Of a DNA stretch of 64,000 bases, positions 43,288-55,218 are shown piece after piece. The notes below the pieces were generated by a model. It searched no databases. It worked only from the letters and a program-made list of their open reading frames with translations, and had not been told where the DNA came from. Position 1 is the stretch's first letter. Every line of letters starts with the position of its first letter. The translations under genes and the position numbers were made by a program. The stretch is from Beverwykella pulmonaria (Eukaryota; Ascomycota; Dothideomycetes; Pleosporales; Melanommataceae), in NCBI GenBank assembly GCA_001599595.1, contig BCHH01000014.1:646355-710354 (forward strand). The letters are read 5' to 3'.

Positions 43288-45357
43288 ATGGATACCACCC
43301 ACATGTCAAGCATCGTAGATGAGCAACCCGCTCCAAATCGGTCAAAAGATTTCAGCGACGAGCAAACGATTGCAAGATATGGGAAAAAGCAGCAGTTCAA
43401 GGTAGGTGCTAGGTCCTCCATTACAATAATATTCAAGGTGTCTTACAATGGCAGAGGAACTTCAATCTCGTTTCCATAGTTGGCTTGAGCAGTACAATAA
43501 GTGAGTATTTCCGAGCCTCCGAAGCTGAGCTTGTTATTCGTCGAGTACTAATATCTTCAGTGATGTCCTGGCAGGCAAGCATAGTGTTTGTCATTTCACT
43601 CCCTATTTGCGGTTATACAAGAGGTTCTAAACTCTCACAGAAACGTCCAAGTATCCGTCTTCAATGGCGGACCCACAGGCACACTGATAGCTTACCCCAT
43701 TGTGTTTCTCGGCGTTCTTGCTCAAACATTGGTCATGGCTGAGATGGCTTCCATGTACGTCTGTCTCTGGATTGTACATGATGCATCCATGGTCTTTAGC
43801 TTGATAGGTGATGAAGCTGACGAGTAGTTTTAGGATCCCACTGTCTGGCGGTCAGTACAATTGGATCGCTGTTCTCGCGCCTCCCAACCTTGCCAACTTC
43901 CTCTCCTACATCGTAGGTTGGGTCATCGTGATCGCATGGCAAGCAGCCATAGCTGGAAGCGCCTGGATCTCTTCGAATATTATTGTTACGATAGCAGCCG
44001 TTAATCATATCGACTACGAAGTCAAATACTGGCACGCACCCCTTGTCTTCTTCGCCGTCATATTGCTGGATGTTGTCGTCAACACTTTTCTTGGCCGCGT
44101 GTTTCCGACGCTTGAATGTGTGGCTTTTGTCTTGCACGTTGTTGAATATTTTGTCATTATCATCGTGCTTGTCTATCTTGCACCGAAACAGAGCAATTCG
44201 GCTGTCTGGAGGAACTATATTAATGGTGGAGAATTTCCGATTATGGGCGAGGCAGTATTGGCAGGGTCCGTGAATCTCATGTTTGGATTTGCAGGTATTA
44301 TCCACATATCTCTTCTCAGAAGAAACGCTCACACTGCGTAGGCAATGATGCGGCAGCTCATATAGGTAGGTAGGCCATTCGAAAAAAATGTGAGCTAGAC
44401 TAATGTTCAACCTCCTGTATAGCTGAGGAGATCAAAGACGCTTCGAAAGAAATTCCTAGAGGAATGATTGGGAACATATTCATCTACTTCTTCATGGGAT
44501 ACTCGATGCTGATAGCGTTCCTTTACTGCGTTCCGATAGACGATTTCCTTGAGCCCACGCTATCATTTCCGTTTATCACCGCCTTCCAGAAAATTACACA
44601 TTCCGATGCGGCCGCGACAGCAATGGTACGTTGCACATTCAACCTTTGGGTATGCTAGCATATACTGATAATCGGGAACCACGTTTTAGACAGCCATGAT
44701 TCTTGTCATGCTACTCTCGTCCAATATGGGATTGCTGGCAACAGCATCGCGCATGCTGTGGGCTTTTGCTCGTGAAGACGGTGTTCCTTTCTCGAAATAC
44801 ATCTCCGTGGTATGTTATGCTGTCAGCATCTCGCTATACACAAGGTATTTAACACGGAGATCTTGCAGATTCATCCGGGCACACATCTTCCGATCTGCGC
44901 TATCGCAGTCACTGCAACTGTGAACCTTCTCCTCGCCCTAATAGGCCTTGGGTCTGCGACCGCATTCAATGCATTCATCGGTTTATGTGTCGCAGGATTC
45001 TACGTTGCCTTCATCGTATCTGCATCGCTCATGCTTTGGCGACGCCTACTAACACCAAATATGCCATGGGGACCTTTCCAACTTGGCTGGGCTGGGATGC
45101 CACTCACAATTGTGGCGTTGATCTATAGTGTCGCTGGTACTGTGCTTTCCTTTTGGCCTCCAGTAGCCAAACCTACCATCCAAACGTTCAATTGGTCAGT
45201 GGTTGTCTTTTCAGGCGTTCTGATTCTCGCTATCGGCCGCTATGTGATATGGGCAAGAAAGACGTATCGGGGCCAAAAGAAGGAGGTATCAGACCAACAT
45301 TGGATGGAACTGTTCGACAGATCTGAGGTTGTGCGGGTTGATGGACCTAAGAGTTAA
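43288..45357 (+). CDS. APC-family amino acid / GABA permease
   Basis: Eight exons: 43288-43401, 43455-43500, 43561-43585, 43641-43754, 43834-44294, 44423-44625, 44690-44809, 44869-45357; 523 aa, the usual length. Family marks: RNFNLVSIVGLSSTI, VFNGGPTGTLIAYP, LVMAEMASMIPLSGGQYNWI, EEIKDASKEIPRGMIG and MLWAFAREDGVPFSKY; about 12 transmembrane helices. Exon 3 is only 25 nt. At intron 5 the best donor (GCAG|GTATTA) removes five residues read next in frame (GIIHIS), which match the conserved G-x-x-H-x-x-EE motif of the family; no GT lies where homology would put it. The gene may therefore make a slightly shortened protein or carry a damaged donor. A 16-nt repeat array precedes it. Confidence 0.85.
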
Positions 45358-47408
45358 TCTTCCTGGGCTGTACGCAGCTTTACAGTCTAAACGCATAGGT
45401 TTATCTGCAATGAATGTCCAGTTTTCGCGAGCATTGTTCAAGGGCTGGATTGCGAATTCGACTTCAACTAGATATTTGGGTGCCAGATTTCCAACCTCTC
45501 CACCTCAAACTAGTAATATGCGAAATAGTACATTCCCAATGAAACATTCTGATACACCGTATTCGAGGCGTTCATTGACTCTGTTGTACTAGAAATGCGT
45601 CTAGATGCACAACTCGGCGTCTGTGCGCATGACTATGATATGGCCCGCGGCTGTGAGGCCTCGCAGGAACCAATGTTGCCTTTGTAAAAATAAGAGATGC
45701 TAAGCTGAAAACTAATCTCCAAAGTTGAAACCTGGTACTTTGACATGTGTTGTGTTCCTTTATCTCGGTATCAAGTAGCCCTTAGCCAAGAAAGGTAAGG
45801 ATACATCTGAGGAAAAATATGTATCGGGATGCTATGTAAATCTCAACGCCTCCCGTCTTCAACCAGATCTTGCCATCATCCCAATGGCCCTTCCTATTCT
45901 CTCTCTGTAGCGGGCCAAATAGTCATCTGGGTCTAATCCGGTTCCTTTTTATCCAAGTATAAACAGAGAAACAGCTGTGTGTATAGACTCCTGCCGTATT
46001 AGGCTGTTGGGGTCGTATAAGCTCGCATGTGAGTATACGTCAATGGCAGACTTTATGAGAGGGTTTAATTGGTTTGGACAGCATTCATGCTACAACTGCT
46101 TGTTGCCGTTTAGGTGGTCGGATACGACGTCTATTTGGTATACAATTGGCGTGTGCTGGTTTGGAGTGTGCAGCGAAATACTGTACACAGGGGCGTTGGG
46201 CTTATATGGAAAGCGTTATATGGAAGTCACGAAGTGGGAGGGACGGCTCTAAAGGTATGAGAGATATGTGACGATAATGCGGCGTTCGGTACAGGCCGGC
46301 AGAGAATCCATGGTTTAATATATTCACCAAGTGAGGTTGTTCACGATCGCAAGGTAATTGATATAAATTGCACATGCTACAAAACAGAGGAGGATCTGGA
46401 GGCAACAGATAAGGAAAACACAGAGATTGGGAAGGAGGAGGCAGTAAATCGAGGCTCGGGGAGGGGTAGGTGGCGGCTCCCGGACCATGCCCTGCTGTAA
46501 AAGGGAACGACCTCCCTTTGTACCTCTTCTTTCTTTTTCTTAGTGCAGCTGAAATAGAGCCGACTTATCTCATCAACTGCATCCTGCGTCTACGATGGTG
46601 AAATCTGAGCCCGTCATCACATTTTCTAGGTGTGTAAAAGGATTGCACAGGAAGGGATTAGATCATCGCATACAAAGTCCTTAGTAAGGCTGATCTTACT
46701 AGCATTTCTCCATAGCAAAAGACGCACTGCTTTTCAGGGGATTTTAACGGGCAAATGTAGTAGGAATAGGTTATTAGAGGCTTAAAGGCGTCAGCCTATT
46801 CGAGGACACAAGCACCCCAACTCGATCGTACGGAAAGGATATTCGCCCCAGCGATTAAGATTAGCGAGCATACAGGAAGATAGGCCGCTAAACTATACTG
46901 AAAATTGCACCTGTAAATGAGATTGCAAGAGTGATGTGAGTTAATACTGTTACGCCTTGTCAAATCCTTAGTTTTGCATAAGCCTGGGTGTGGTGCGGCT
47001 AATTGCACAGCCCACAGTGTGGCGGCAATGCTGCATGCAGTAAGCGACCAGACTGAATATGCTTACATCTTGAGAATCGGACGAACACATTGATCGCGCT
47101 AGCCGGGAGGACAGTTGAATCGCCCTTGTGAGCGTCCATATTCTAAAGCTGAGGAGTAGAAAACGTAGGCAAGCATGGACAAGTACAGCTAAGTGTTGGA
47201 ACGCACGAAAACAATATTATCTGTTAATTTAACTTCGTTGGCCGAGGAGCCTCGATTTTCGGAGGCAATGCTAACAAAAATGAAGGCGTACAAACCAACG
47301 CAGTATGGCTGCGAAGGAAAACCGCTAATTCAACTTGAACGCACAAATTCCCCTCAACAACCGTAACCCGCCTAGCGCCGATCCACACTCCCATACCACG
47401 GACGTACA
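45358..47408. other. 2-kb gene-poor interval
   Basis: No supported gene, RNA or repeat. Open frames are short and unpatterned on both strands. Confidence 0.55.
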
Positions 47409-49188
47409 ATGCCTTCAACCCGCATCACCGTCGCGCTGAATGCGCAGCAATCCTCCAAAGCCCCATTGCTCATTTCCGCTTCCACGACCTCTGCAGCCGC
47501 AATCAAAGCCCTGGTCTTCAAGACGGCGACCTCAAAACTCCGTCTCAAGAAGCCCACACGAGTGTTTGCCGCGAGATCAGGCGAAGAGCTGCTCACAGAT
47601 GCCGATTGGGAGCGATATGTGGGCAACGATCTCACCCTCCTCGTGTCTGCGGGAGAAGAGTATGTCGGCGTGAGGAAGCCAGACGACCGCCATGGTGAGC
47701 CCTCTCCCCAACCCCTCGCTCGCTTGTAGTCCATCACCCAAACTCTCCCTCCTCCAACAGGATCCACGCCCCACTATAGCGCCCTATTATGTTAGTTTGC
47801 CTATGCTAATACAGTCTACAGCGGAAGCAAACCCCTCATGCCCAACTCGCATACTCGCAGAGAAGGCGCAGGTCGACCAACTGTCAGTAACGCAAGTGGA
47901 GACGACCGCCCATACGCTTCCGGGGATCGTACTAGGGGTTGGCCAGCCGGACCTTCACCCAGGTACCAAGTTTCCAATCGGCGCTGTGTTTGTTAGCAAG
48001 GGATGGGTCCACCCTCCGCTGATCGGCGGCGACATTGGCTGCGGAATGGCGTGGTACAAGACGAAGCTGTCGAGAAATCAAGTCGATGGTGATAAGGGCC
48101 GGAAAGTCGCGGAGAAGCTGCGCGGGCTCGAGGGTGCTTGGCGTTCGCAGGCCGATCGCAAGCAGTGGTTGCAAGATACTGCAGGCAATTGCTCCGCCGG
48201 AGAGCAGTGGGATGCAGCACTCGGTACAATCGGTGCTGGCAACCACTTTGCAGAGATCCAAGTCGTAGAGGAGTCGGCCTTGGCCGGAGACAGTAGCTCA
48301 ATGCTCCAAGAAAATGACGTTATTTTGCTTGTCCACTCCGGGTCGCGGGGCTATGGTGGTAGCATTCTCAAGAAATACTCATCCGAGGCGCACGTCAGTC
48401 TCGAGGAGGGCAGCGAGAGGATGGAGCAGTATATGGCAGAGCATGATCAGGCCTGTCGCTGGGCAAAGGCAAACCGAGACCTCATTGCCGTGCGGTTTCT
48501 GTCTTGCCTTGAGCCCGGGGAGCAAGCTTGGGATGTAGGACGAAACGCGCCAGATGTGCAACCTGGAGCCGACGAGATTTCGCTCGCCAAGTCGAAAATT
48601 CAAGAGCGAAAGGTGGTCGATATTTGGCACAACAACGTGGAACGCGTCAAGTGGCCTCCTGCGCCCCTTCCAACACCTACTAACCTGGAGGACACGACAG
48701 CATCTCTATCTCTCGAAGCGCCCGAGCCCCAACAGGACCAGGAGCAAGAGTACGTGTTCATCCATCGCAAAGGCGCAGCACCGACCTATATCCCTTCCAC
48801 TACGCCTCCCCAAGCCTTAACCTTCCTCCCTCTCCCTGGATCCCGTGGCACACCCACGCTAATTCTCACGCCCACCTTCTCCGCATCCACATCCTGGGGT
48901 CAGAAAAACGCTCTCTCGCTCGCCCACGGCGCAGGACGAAGCATGTCACGTGCCAAAGCTCTGTCCTCACTCGGACACAAGTACAAAGGACAGAACCTTC
49001 TGGAGCCGGGTTCAGGGGACGGCACATGGGTCATCTGCGATGAGAAGGACCTCGTATTCGAAGAAGCTCCTGAGGCGTACAAGGATGTGCATGCTGTTGG
49101 AGAGGATCTGGTTAGAGAGGGCGTGGCAGCCGTCGTGGGTTGGTGTAGGGCGAGGGTGAGCTATAAGGTCAGGAATGAGGCGCGTTGA
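47409..49188 (+). CDS. RtcB-type RNA ligase with N-terminal extension
   Basis: Exon 47409-47694 encodes about 95 residues (MPSTRITVALNAQQSSKAPL...) that look like a small beta-grasp-type domain. The large exon 47822-49188 is the RtcB fold: PDLHPGTKFPIGAVF, GGDIGCGMAW with metal-binding Asp and Cys, GTIGAGNHF, HSGSRGYGG, and SLAHGAGRSMSR with the His that takes GMP in RtcB enzymes. RtcB joins 2',3'-cyclic phosphate and 5'-OH RNA ends. Between the exons, either one 127-nt intron is removed (550 aa) or a 30-nt exon at 47761-47790 (GSTPHYSALL) is kept with a 31-nt second intron (560 aa); both keep frame. Fungi normally seal tRNA exons with Trl1, so this is an accessory ligase, perhaps for damage repair. 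Confidence 0.9.
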
Positions 49189-51355
49189 GGCATGGTGGGG
49201 CGTGGTAGATACAGGGATGCTTAGTAGGGCTCGAGGAGCCCTTTTGTCCTCTATTTAGACTTGCCTGACTGGTCCGGAAGGACCTAAGGTGTTTTGCGAG
49301 ACACTGAGAACCAGTACAGTATTACTGTCCAGTGGTTGGGAGACTCGCTGAATCTCCACATTCAATATGAGTCCAAGTCTCCCACCTAGCTTAGTAAACA
49401 TCTCCCTCGACCTGTCAATATCTACGCCCTGTACACCAACATTTGACCTCCAAGTGGTCGCGGGTGTAACGTTGACTCGACGCCTCTTCTAAGCCCCATT
49501 CAATATCTACGCCACAAGTTATGTTTGTCACCACCAACCGGCCCAGTTTAAGTGATGGTGGGTGTAACCTGTGCTGTGCCGGTTCAGTGTCTCAAATATG
49601 CGCCGGTGGTCATCACCAACGTCTGCCGTTAGGCGAGGCGTTGGTGTCACGGACACCAAGCCTTTTGAGCCTCAATGCGGACCTCTTGGTGTTCGTTTTC
49701 GTGCGTTTGAATACCGCTTTAGGCTATATGGTAATTTGGATGACCTGAATCTATTGATATCGCGGCTCGTGCTACGGACAGTGCTCTTACGGCTGTCAAC
49801 ATAAGTGGCATAGCTTGCCTGTGTTCTGTCTCCAATATTGCCGTGTGTCCGTCGTACCCCGCTGTCCTCCATCCGACCAGAGAGTCAGGCGGAATCACCA
49901 TTACTCAAATAGGAAAAACTCAAAGAGAACACCAGAACAGTGGTAGTTGGGCATTCCAAGGTCCTCCAACGCATGCCCTGTTTTTCCGCTGGTTCCAAAA
50001 GTAATGATCCCAGGGGTTGATCGATATAATTGCCCCAAATAAGTAAGATGTTCGATTACAAGCGTCGATCTTGATACAGATAAATTGCTTCGACAATATG
50101 CGTAGATGGAGTATAATATGTATGCTCGGGAGTGAGTGCCTGTGTGCAAATCTTGATCGCATTCGACAAATTAAACTTTGCATCGCACGAATTCCCCATC
50201 GCACCCTGCTCACTTCCTCTCTAACAAACGTTTTCGTGCCTTGCCACTTCTTTGAGGTAGAGAACGCGGAGCCATAGCCACACCCACGGATTCTATTTGT
50301 GCAGTGTTTCACGCAGGACTGCGGCGTTGAGAAGAGTGTGCGGTCGAGCGCTAAGTTGGCATGGGCGTTGCGCGCGGGGCTAAGCACTAGCGATCCGCCC
50401 AGTGGTTTGGTGTAAATTTGGATGCTCTGCCGTTAGCGCGCAGGTAGCCGAAGCGAAACCAATGCGGCAGGGACACAAGACTGTCAAGATCAGAGAAGGA
50501 GAAGGAACGGATGCGAGGAACGGCGGGCTTCCGCAACGGAGTGCGCGAGCACGCCTGAACGCGAAGACTAGAGTTGCCAGCCGTCTTGTGAAACACATAA
50601 CGGACAGCATATCTGGGCATCTGGCTTTCTTTTTCTGCATGCGGTCCACCGTTGGCCCCAGCAACCCGCTTTCTCAGCACGCCCCTGTCACGTACCTGGC
50701 CCTAGTGAACGTTGATTGGCACGGAGTCGCTGTTTCAAAACTTATATGGTCCGAGCGCCAAAGCTTGAATTAGCCCATGCGGCTGGCAAACATCCAACAT
50801 GGGCCTTTCAAGCGACCCTGCTCTTCATTTGGATGCTCCAGGGCTGAGCAAGGTGCCGTAAAGTGGTGGACGCGCTCGATAGGGCGATCCAAACCCCGGA
50901 CGGAGCCAATTTTTGAGGCGCGCAGGGGGATCCAAGCTGCATGTGTGTGTGTGAGTGAAGCGGTTCGTGCTCGTTACTCTGGGTACGACCTGAGCCCCAA
51001 CCTCGTTGCGTCCTGCCACCTGCGGATATATAGTTCACCGTCTGCGTCTTTTGCTGCTGCCCAACATCATCATCGCTCTAAGATTCTTCCTCTATTTACA
51101 ATTGACACCCTACACTGCATTCCTGTGGCGTCATTCACTGCACCCTCCACTCCCGCCTAGTCATCTGATACATAGCTTTTTTCCGTTTGCAGTACATAAT
51201 TAAGGTAAATTCCCACCTTCGTCGCACAAACTCTTCCGTTTCTTCTCACCTTTTCCACAACCACACACTCGCCGCAAAACATCTTTGCATTCTCTTCCAC
51301 CATTCATTCACTAATATCACACAGTCTTTCCTCGACCTCAGTCAACCACTACACA
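49189..51355. other. 2.2-kb intergenic region
   Basis: No gene supported. About 49410-49660 has degenerate repeats sharing TCAATATCTACGCC and GGTGTAAC strings at irregular spacing. The last 350 bp is the pyrimidine-rich promoter and 5' UTR of the superoxide dismutase gene, with a TATATA at 51027-51032. Confidence 0.5.
51027..51032 (+). promoter_or_regulatory. TATA box of the superoxide dismutase gene
   Basis: TATATA followed by pyrimidine-rich DNA up to the ATG at 51356, implying a 5' UTR of roughly 300 nt. Confidence 0.5.
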
Positions 51356-52271
51356 ATGCGCGTCACAATTCTCTCTCTGCTCGTATCGGCAACACTTGCT
51401 CTCGCTGGCGATGCCCCAGTCGTGACCACCAACCCCGCTGGAGCTTCCTACGTCGCGAAGCTGCCGGAAAAGAAGGGCAGCACTGTGGGCGGCTCTGTGA
51501 CTGCAGTCTCTGGCAACGATGGCAAGGGTGTTCTCATTAATGTGGCTATCAGCGGATTGCCTAAAGAGGGTGGCCCCTTCAGTACGTCTTGGAAACGCAA
51601 AGCCTCGATGGCCTTGCAATGTATTCTTCTACGAGCTTTGTACTGACGGTTTGAAAGTGTACCACATCCACGAGAAGCCAATTGCTGCCGATGGGAACTG
51701 CACCTCCGCCGGCGCACATCTCGACCCGTACAAGCGTGGCGAGCAACCAATTTGCGATGCCTCGAAGCCAGAGACCTGCCAGACTGGCGACTTGAGCGGC
51801 AAGCATGGAAACATCACCGAGCAGTCTTTCTCAGGCTCGTACGTTCTTCCCCACCTACAATTTCTTAACCCTAGAACAAGTTGACTGACACGCCCCAGTT
51901 ACTCCGATAACTACCTCGCGACTGACCCCTCAAACCCCTCGTTCCTGGGCGGCCTGTCTATTGTTGTTCACCTGTCGAACAAGACGCGCATTTCTTGCGC
52001 CAACTTCACCCTTGTCACGGGTGATGTCCCCACCTCGAGCTCTCAAACCGTCTCCGTCGCGGCATCTTCTGGCTACGCTCTGCCCACTGGCAGCCAGGGT
52101 GGACACAACACCACTTTCTCCGCCTCGCCGACCGCAAGCGGAACCAGCGCCCCAACCGGCACCCCAATCAGCCCCACCACAACCACCTCCGTACTGCCAT
52201 CCTCGGGTGCGCAGAAACTTGTTGCGGGCGCCGGTGTCCTGGCCGCCGGTGTAGCTGCGCTGATGCTCTAG
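51356..52271 (+). CDS. GPI-anchored cell-surface superoxide dismutase
   Basis: Exons 51356-51581, 51658-51838, 51899-52271; 259 aa. Signal peptide MRVTILSLLVSATLALA, a Cu/Zn-SOD-like domain, a Ser/Thr-rich stalk and a hydrophobic GPI signal (LVAGAGVLAAGVAALML). Metal-ligand histidines are visible in YHIHEKP (HxH), GAHLDPY, GKHGNI and VVHLSN. This is the fungal extracellular type (like Candida SOD4-6), which converts host- or self-derived superoxide to peroxide at the wall. The electrostatic loop of cytosolic SOD1 appears to be missing, as in copper-only members; this would need alignment. Both introns close in frame. Confidence 0.92.
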
Positions 52272-52955
52272 ATATCGGGGGACTTGCTTGACTGAATGTG
52301 CGTGACGACACGAGGATAATTTTGGGTAATGCTAGGTGCATATATGTGGCGTTTTGGCAAATACCATATGGTTTGCATTTGAGTTGCTGGCTGCCTTCGA
52401 GCTGGCACTATATGGGTCCTTTTCTTTAGCCCTAATGAGGCTATGCGGAGGAATGAGTAATGTGTGAAAAGGTAGATATCAATTAATTACATCAATCTGT
52501 AATCCCAAACCCCCCTTGATAATAATTGATGACTGCTATGGCCGATGAATTGCAGGATCGCCTCTTGCTGGTCTTGAGTTATTCTGACCGTAGACCTTGA
52601 ACAGAATTTGACTAACCCAAACTCCTACTGATGAGCTGTGGTCACGCATGGCGTCATGATAGCCGTTGAGAAAAGGTACGATATTATTGAACGGGTCGGC
52701 ACTAATATTAGCCCTTGCTGCGGGTTCGTAGATCCTCTGACTCGCATCAGCAGGGGTTCAACAAGTGCAGCACACTAGAAAAAGAAGTCGATCATGGGAA
52801 AACACTGGATGTTTTACTGATTCATTTTCCACCTAAAGTAGTCAAGGGGTATCAAAGGAGGGAGAATCTGCCTCGACAACCCCATCCAACGGCCCAGACA
52901 CGGATAATCACCTCGTAATCTCCATTTAGCTCGACAAGAGCGGGATCCTCACACC
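52272..52955. other. Convergent intergenic region
   Basis: 3' flanks of the SOD and CUS2-like genes. Nothing else seen. Confidence 0.5.
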
Positions 52956-54306
52956 TCAGTCAGCACTCGCATTCATGAACCGCTCGAGACGCTCCGCCTC
53001 CTCCTCGCTATCTGACGCATCGCCCTTGGCACTCTTTTTGAACTTCGGTCGGTCCTCGGCGACGCTGACCTGCAATTTTTGCCCACTGTACCCGAGCCCA
53101 TTGACCTTTTTCACAAACGCCTCGGCCTGCTCGAACTGGCGAAATCGAACGGTGAGGATGCCCTCGGGCTCCTTGTCGAAGAGCACGACCTTGGTTACGT
53201 CGCCGCACTCCTCGGCAACTTTGCGCATGTCGTCTTTGATGTCGAGGATGGCCGTGTCGTCTTCCTCGAGTTCTTTGAGCGTGAAGGCTTTGCGGATTAT
53301 GGCGAATTTGGCCCATTTGTTCTTGGGGGCTGCGTAGGTTTCTTGGACGATTTCGGGGTCGTCGTCGGACCATTCAGCTAGTTTTCTAGGGGGTGTGTGT
53401 GTTAGACTTGGGATTGGGATTAGGTAAGAGCGTAGTTGGATGCGTACCGGTTCATCTCCGCTCGGTGTCGCTCCGCGGCTTTCTTGTCCTTGCGGACGAG
53501 TTTCTCCTTGACCACTTGTCCGTCTGTGTGCTTTTTGTACGACATATCGGCTTCCTGGACCTTTGTTTTAGAATTCTCGTCACCGAGGCGGAACGGGTAG
53601 TCGTCCTGCAACGTGATGGCCATGGCGACCGAGTCCTTTTTGAAGTAGACGATCAAGGCCTCACCATTGAAATCGCCATTGTCGTCCGCGTACATCTTGA
53701 TGCGCGTTGTGCCGTCAGTGCTCTGGTCAATCATGCCGAATCGCTTGAACAGTTCCTCCACTTCGTCTTTGGTCGCATCGTGGGGAATGTTGGTTACGTA
53801 GATTGCGCGGTTTTCGGGGGCCTTTTGGTTCTTGGCTTTCTTGTTGCTTGCCTGGCAGAGCTTGTCAGTGGCGAAGAAGGAAAGGAGAGGGCGCGTTTAT
53901 GGCTTACATTCGCCGCGGCTGCGTCTTTCTTACGCTTTTTGTCAATCTTCGGATCAACGACTTGCTCTTCGGCGCCGGCAGCGCCGCCGTAGTTGGCCTG
54001 CATATGCATTGCACGCTCCTCTTCCGTAGCCTGTGTTTCAACACGTAAGGAGTGTTCAGAAAGCAGTTGGCGAGGTGTCACTGGCGTAGTTGGAGATAAG
54101 ACTGGGTCGGACTCGCAACGCTGGATCGAGGCGGCTGGCTAGACTGGACTTACTGGTTGGAACCACTTCTCGGCCGTCGTGTTGAACTCCCACAGTTCAT
54201 CATTCTCGTCCTCGAGGATCCATTTGTCGTCCGTCTTGGAGTAGGAGATGCGGTCGTCGTCTGCGAACTCGTCGATTTGGCGCGGGAATGGGGCACGGCC
54301 GGACAT
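52956..54306 (-). CDS. CUS2: U2 snRNP splicing factor CUS2 / HTATSF1 homologue
   Basis: Exons (minus) 54306-54154, 54030-53908, 53851-53448, 53385-52956; 369 aa. The first 50 residues contain DDKWILEDENDELWEFNTTA, a WW-like element of the family. An RRM follows (RAIYVTNIPHDATKDEVEEL and EALIVYFKKDSVAMAI), then a basic linker and a second C-terminal RRM/UHM-like domain (KVVLFDKEPEGILTVRFRQF) ending in an acidic tail. CUS2/Tat-SF1 helps fold U2 snRNA and couples splicing to transcription. Introns are 56-123 nt with standard borders. Confidence 0.92.
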
Positions 54307-55218
54307 AGTGGGGGAGAAGAGCGGTGCAGAGCGCAGGCGCTTGGAGGGGACGCGTAGTACGGATGGCGGGGTTTAGATCGAGGAGTGTAGGCTGCAGGAC
54401 TCTGCACGTGAGTTAGCTTACAGTTCATCACGAATATCCCTACTTTCATGGAGAAGGTAACGAGGACGGCCTCTGAATCGAAATAGTAAGAGAGAAGAGA
54501 CGTGCACCTTGCTCACCTTGGAAACTCGCGCGCGCTTTCAAGTGAGCGCGCTACAACGTGAGCCCGGAAATAGATAAGAGGATGTGAATAATGTTTGTGG
54601 GAGATGCAGTCTGTTGTTGTAAACTCAGTGCACGGACTATCGGCAGAATCGCGGGCGCCGAAAGGCGGTGGGTCGCTTGAGCATCAATTTGGGCGCGCAA
54701 AGATATTGGCGAGAGGATGGAGCTCTCACGGTGTTTTGCCCGGTCTCTCTCTAGTGTATGTTGGGCTGTGATGGCATCAGAGATGGTGTGAGGCAGTGGG
54801 CGGTTGGCAGCCACTTCTACCGCCGCAACCGCAGGCTTGGAAAACCTACACAGAGCGTCGACAGACGCAGGTCGACGGAAGAAGTGTCCTAGTAGCCGTG
54901 GAAAGACAATGTAGACACAAGCTGTCGTGGAGATGGTGGTCTGCGTCGGAGTTGAAGAAGGTCCGCTGATTACCGACACGTGACCCGATGCCCCGCGGTT
55001 CGCATTTGTTTCAGGGATCAGACGACACTGTGGTGACGGCATCCAGTGTTCCGAGCACCAAATGGACATCTCTAACAATTTCACGACTCAAACGCTGTCC
55101 TCCTGCAGCGTTCCCTTATTAATCATGCATATACCACCATAGGCTTTCCTTTCTTCTCTTCATCCCCTTCATATTCTTGCCTGCAAGCCATCTTCTCTAA
55201 TACTATCCTCAAACCGCC
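54307..55218. promoter_or_regulatory. Divergent promoter region of CUS2 and the TLC gene
   Basis: About 910 bp. A 177-codon minus-strand frame (55084-54551) occurs here but has no domain or splice logic and probably reflects base composition. Confidence 0.45.

Noticed and set aside
42930..43318. Plus-strand frames rich in CHSDSLPLRQPATQ-like repeats
   Set aside because: They come from translating the 16-nt minisatellite; the unit is not a multiple of three and codes differently each time.
53393..53992. 199-codon plus-strand frame opposite CUS2
   Set aside because: Antisense shadow of the RRM exon; the minus strand gives the recognisable splicing factor.
54551..55084. 177-codon minus-strand frame between CUS2 and the TLC gene
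   Set aside because: No domain, poor codon bias, and located in a divergent promoter region.
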